A stretch of DNA of 64,000 nt from Margaritifera margaritifera (taxonomy: Eukaryota > Mollusca > Bivalvia > Unionida > Margaritiferidae), in NCBI GenBank assembly GCA_029931535.1, contig JAQPZY010001638.1, positions 5,821,501 to 5,885,500 of the forward strand. Direction: 5' to 3'. A program made the position numbers and the translations under genes. The first letter of the stretch is position 1, and each line of letters opens with the position of its first letter. The notes under the pieces are model-generated. The model searched no databases, had not been told where the DNA came from, and saw only the letters and a list, made by a program, of their open reading frames with translations. Positions 61,307-64,000 of the stretch are shown one piece after another.

Positions 61307-61347
61307 GGGGGGGGGTCGGGGGGGTCGGGGGGTCGGGGGGGGGGGGT
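61303..61347 (+). repeat. G-rich tract, (GGGGGGTC)n-like
   Basis: Four runs of at least six G's separated by TC dinucleotides; fits the sequence rule for G-quadruplex formation on the plus strand. Confidence 0.9.
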
Positions 61348-61549
61348 CAGCGTAAGTGGGCTGGTTTTTCTTTCTAGAAAAAAATTCCGGCCCTCAATTA
61401 GCTTGAAAAATATATTCTTGTTTCTGATCTGTAGAGGAAAATAAAAGACCTATATCCATTATATTAGTTGAAAAAATTATCTTGAGGTAAAAGAAAAAAA
61501 TACTCCTTAAAATACAGATGAGATGTGCCTCTATCATCTGTTATTTCGC

Positions 61550-61729
61550 TGGCCGCGTGAGTTCGGGTCTTGGCTCGACCAACGTGTGTATATGAAAAAG
61601 CTTGCCAATAGCTTCCAATGGGTCGGTGGTTCTTCCCGGGGTCTTCCTCCACCAAATATACTGGCCGCTATGTTTAACCTATCATGTGCTGAAAAATGGC
61701 GTTAAACATCACAGAATTAAAACCAAACC
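61550..61729 (+). repeat. tRNA-derived SINE, diverged, 5' end unclear
   Basis: A box-B-like GAGTTCGGGTCT is at 61559-61570 and the tail CATGTGCTGAAAAATGGCGT-TAAAC is at 61683-61707, followed by an A/C-rich end. The box A part is missing or unrecognisable, so the element is probably 5'-truncated. Confidence 0.65.
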
Positions 61730-61821
61730 AGCTGTTATTTAAGACACATTTTAGGGACACACGTTGAATTTTATAGAAAACTGAAGGGGGATACCATTTT
61801 GAGCAACTCTAAACAATTGTG

Positions 61822-61999
61822 GGCAGGGCCGGATTAAAACCTTGAGTGGCCCTAAGCACTGAAAAGATTATAGGTGCTCCCCCCCCCCCCCATATGTAAT
61901 AAAAATAAAGGTAATTTCTCTTTTCTAATTTTTTTGTGCCCCTGCTTTGCTGGTGATCTAAGCACGTGCTTAGTCTGCATATTGGATAATCCAGCACCC
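61822..61999. mobile_element. MITE with GGCCGGATTAA-type ends
   Basis: Left end GGCAGGGCCGGATTA and right end (inverted) GGGTGCTGGATTAT are imperfect inverted repeats. CAATTGTG on the left and CAATTTGTG on the right may be a diverged target duplication. A run of about 14 C's lies inside. Confidence 0.55.
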
Positions 62000-63379
62000 A
62001 CAATTTGTGTAATAATAGTCTAAACAATAAGGCTATCAGTGCGTAAATCTCTCTATGGGGAAACTAGCAATAAGAATATATGTACGTAAGTATTTCTCCT
62101 GTGAAAGTAACGATGAACAAAGACTTTCATTGCTTTCGCACTCGAGCTTCCCAAATCATTGTTGGAAAAGGAATATCAACGCAAACTCACCATTATCCTA
62201 GATGCTCAACGCTGTTTTCACGAACATGATTCATCACATTAACATAATGAAATTATATTCGTCTCAGCTGTTAGATCTTGTTACAGGATGTTTTTTAAAA
62301 AAAATGTAAAATCCCATATGACAAGGTACATAACCAAAGGTTAAAGTAACGGGTGATTATTTTTCTATCAGACCACTCGGCTCCAGAACACCATGTGCTG
62401 CCTTTAACTTGAGGAGATCAGAGTTAATGCGCTTATCAACAACTTGACGTTCAGTGCGCAGCTGTTGCACAACATCAACATTATTGAATTTTCGATTGGT
62501 TAGTGTATACAAGGTTTTTAAGGTAATTTAACATGAACCAGTTGCATGTACACAATATGTTACAGTTATGCAGTTACGACTAAAATTACATAATCTATAA
62601 ATATAATACAATTCAAAAAGTCAATAACTGTACTGTAAAACCTGCAAATGTGTTAAATTTTGAACATGCTAAGTGGTATGTTTTAATAAAATTTGCAAAC
62701 AAATAGGCATTGAAAATAATCCCTTCAGTTGAAAATGGCATTGTACCAACAAACTGATATAGAACACGCCGGTAACGAATTAAAAACTCATTTTCACTCA
62801 ATTTGTGTCTCTAAAGTTATCCTTTTTTATTATGCGTTTTAAAGACGTGAATACGTTGGAGGTTATTCCATCCTGACCAGATAGCAAAAGTTATTTAGAC
62901 CAAAAAACGAAAGATATGTGCCACTGATAGGAAACCAAACTCAACAGAAATCTGATTCCCCACCTGTGCAGCGTGCACGTTGATTAATGTGCACCTTACG
63001 CATAATGAAACAGCACAAAAACGTTCCTCTTATATACTTGCCACTCAAAAGGAAACTTAGTTTGACTTGATTTCTGCCAGTGTTTACTCATGTTTTCTTC
63101 GTTAACGTTAATAGTACACAATCCTAAAAAAAATATGCGTCGACAATAGCAACGACACCACTTAAACGCTTTAGAACAATTCACACAGTGGAGTCAGTTC
63201 GTATGAAAAACAAACTTTAGTTAAGGCGTAAACTAAAATACATATATTACATACTATCTTTCATTAAGCATACACTCGGATCGTAATGAATTGTTTTGAA
63301 AGAGCTGTTACCTAGCGACCAGTTTGTGAAAACTTTTTGTATGATAAATATACTTCATAATTATGCATAAATAAATGAC
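62000..63379. other. No feature seen
   Basis: Frames below 75 codons only, none recognised. Confidence 0.5.
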
Positions 63380-63563
63380 ACCAAGCACACATATGTTCAC
63401 AACCATACACAACGAAATACGATTAGATTTGGTTTTGTTTGGTTTAAAGCCATTTTTCAGCACATGAAATACGGACACAATACAGACATATGTTCACAAC
63501 AATAAACAATGAAATACCGACACCATACACACATATGTTCAAACCCATCCACAATGAAATACG
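63380..63563. repeat. Tandem repeat, about 40-bp unit, split by a SINE fragment
   Basis: Three units of the type ACACATATGTTCACAACCAT-ACA-AATGAAATACG; the first is separated from the second by the insertion at 63422-63465. Confidence 0.8.
63422..63465 (-). mobile_element. 5'-truncated SINE tail with 8-bp target duplication
   Basis: 44 bp which on the minus strand read ATGTGCTGAAAAATGGCTTT-AAACC followed by an AAC-rich tail, the same 3' end as the SINE at 61550. GAAATACG flanks it on both sides (63414-63421 and 63466-63473), so this is a complete, extremely truncated insertion. Confidence 0.8.
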
Positions 63564-63832
63564 GTTTTTCCTTCCCTCATCTCAACAGTTGGAACTGTCA
63601 GAAGCGTTTTCCGCATCTTACATTTGTTATGAATATTAACAAATTCGAATCTTCGTATTCTCAAACATATATTCCCAATGCTTTGGCTAATGTTGTTATA
63701 AAAACAATAACTATATACCAATCAATCAATCAGTTATTTATATATTAATTTATCTATCTATTCGACTGAATGTCCCGTCGAGTTGTAGTGGTTGGCGACT
63801 TTCGCGTTAATTTTGTTGCGAATGTGGTTTTT

Positions 63833-63835
<3 letters not shown>

Positions 63836-63913
<78 letters not shown>
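63836..63913. repeat. (TA)n microsatellite
   Basis: About 39 units. Confidence 0.98.
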
Positions 63914-63916
<3 letters not shown>

Positions 63917-63969
63917 CGAGTGAATGATACAACCGCATGCAGTGTGAAAACATGTCCATATACTACAGA

Positions 63970-64000
63970 TACCGTCTATACTCGCGTATAACTCGATACC
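63970..64000. mobile_element. Terminus of a fourth double-hairpin MITE copy (cut by window end)
   Basis: TACCGTCTATACTCGCGTAT followed by AACTCGA matches the left end of the copy at 31658 (TACCGTCTATACTCGCTTAT, AAGTCGA); the rest lies beyond the window. Confidence 0.75.

Overview
This is a gene-poor, A+T-rich stretch of animal nuclear DNA. It carries no operons, ribosome binding sites or long open frames. It does carry tRNA-derived SINEs, two decayed mariner transposons, a Penelope-like element fragment, hAT-type miniature elements with 8-bp target duplications, very long (TA)n and (CATA)n arrays and several minisatellites. This style, with (CATA)n, TA/GAGA composites and SINEs whose 3' ends read roughly CATGTGCTG...TTTAAAC, suggests a coleoid cephalopod, most likely an octopus. 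That assignment is an inference from repeat style, not from a gene. No functional host gene could be identified; the window is best read as intergenic or intronic DNA.

Layout. 0-10 kb: a foldback element (54-992), a (CATA)n array, a double-hairpin MITE (4227-4411), an LTR-like repeat (4866-5493) next to (TA)n, and small tandem duplications. 10-16.7 kb: (CT)n, one hAT-type MITE (11884-12108), otherwise featureless. 16.7-19.2 kb: a SINE, then an intricate TA/GAGA/CATA complex that encloses a frameshifted Penelope-like GIY-YIG endonuclease end and a hammerhead-ribozyme-like motif. 19.6-24.1 kb: dispersed repeats, an intact-looking SINE and a minisatellite of exactly fourteen 43-bp units. 25-34 kb: short tandem repeats, a hairpin-bearing repeat, mariner copy 1, a second double-hairpin MITE, another tandemly expanded repeat, a long (TA)n and a MITE. 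38.8-46.5 kb: two related coding-like remnants and three minisatellites, one of which has a 33-bp (11-codon) unit open on both strands. 47-64 kb: the partner copies of several repeats seen earlier, two hAT-type MITEs, a triple-hairpin MITE compound, mariner copy 2, a G-rich tract, a SINE, and the first bases of one more MITE at the window end.

The most informative pattern is that at least seven families occur twice or more in the window (mariner, double-hairpin MITE, LTR-like repeat, hairpin repeat, the 44.6-kb coding-like sequence, the 32/50-kb repeat, the 19.7/43.4-kb repeat). Members can therefore be compared without outside data. Both mariners have lost catalytic residues, the Penelope end is frameshifted and the longest non-repeat frames match nothing recognisable, so nothing here looks like an active system. 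Best candidates for something undescribed are the hammerhead-like motif in its microsatellite setting, the conserved hairpin repeat and the 11-codon minisatellite.
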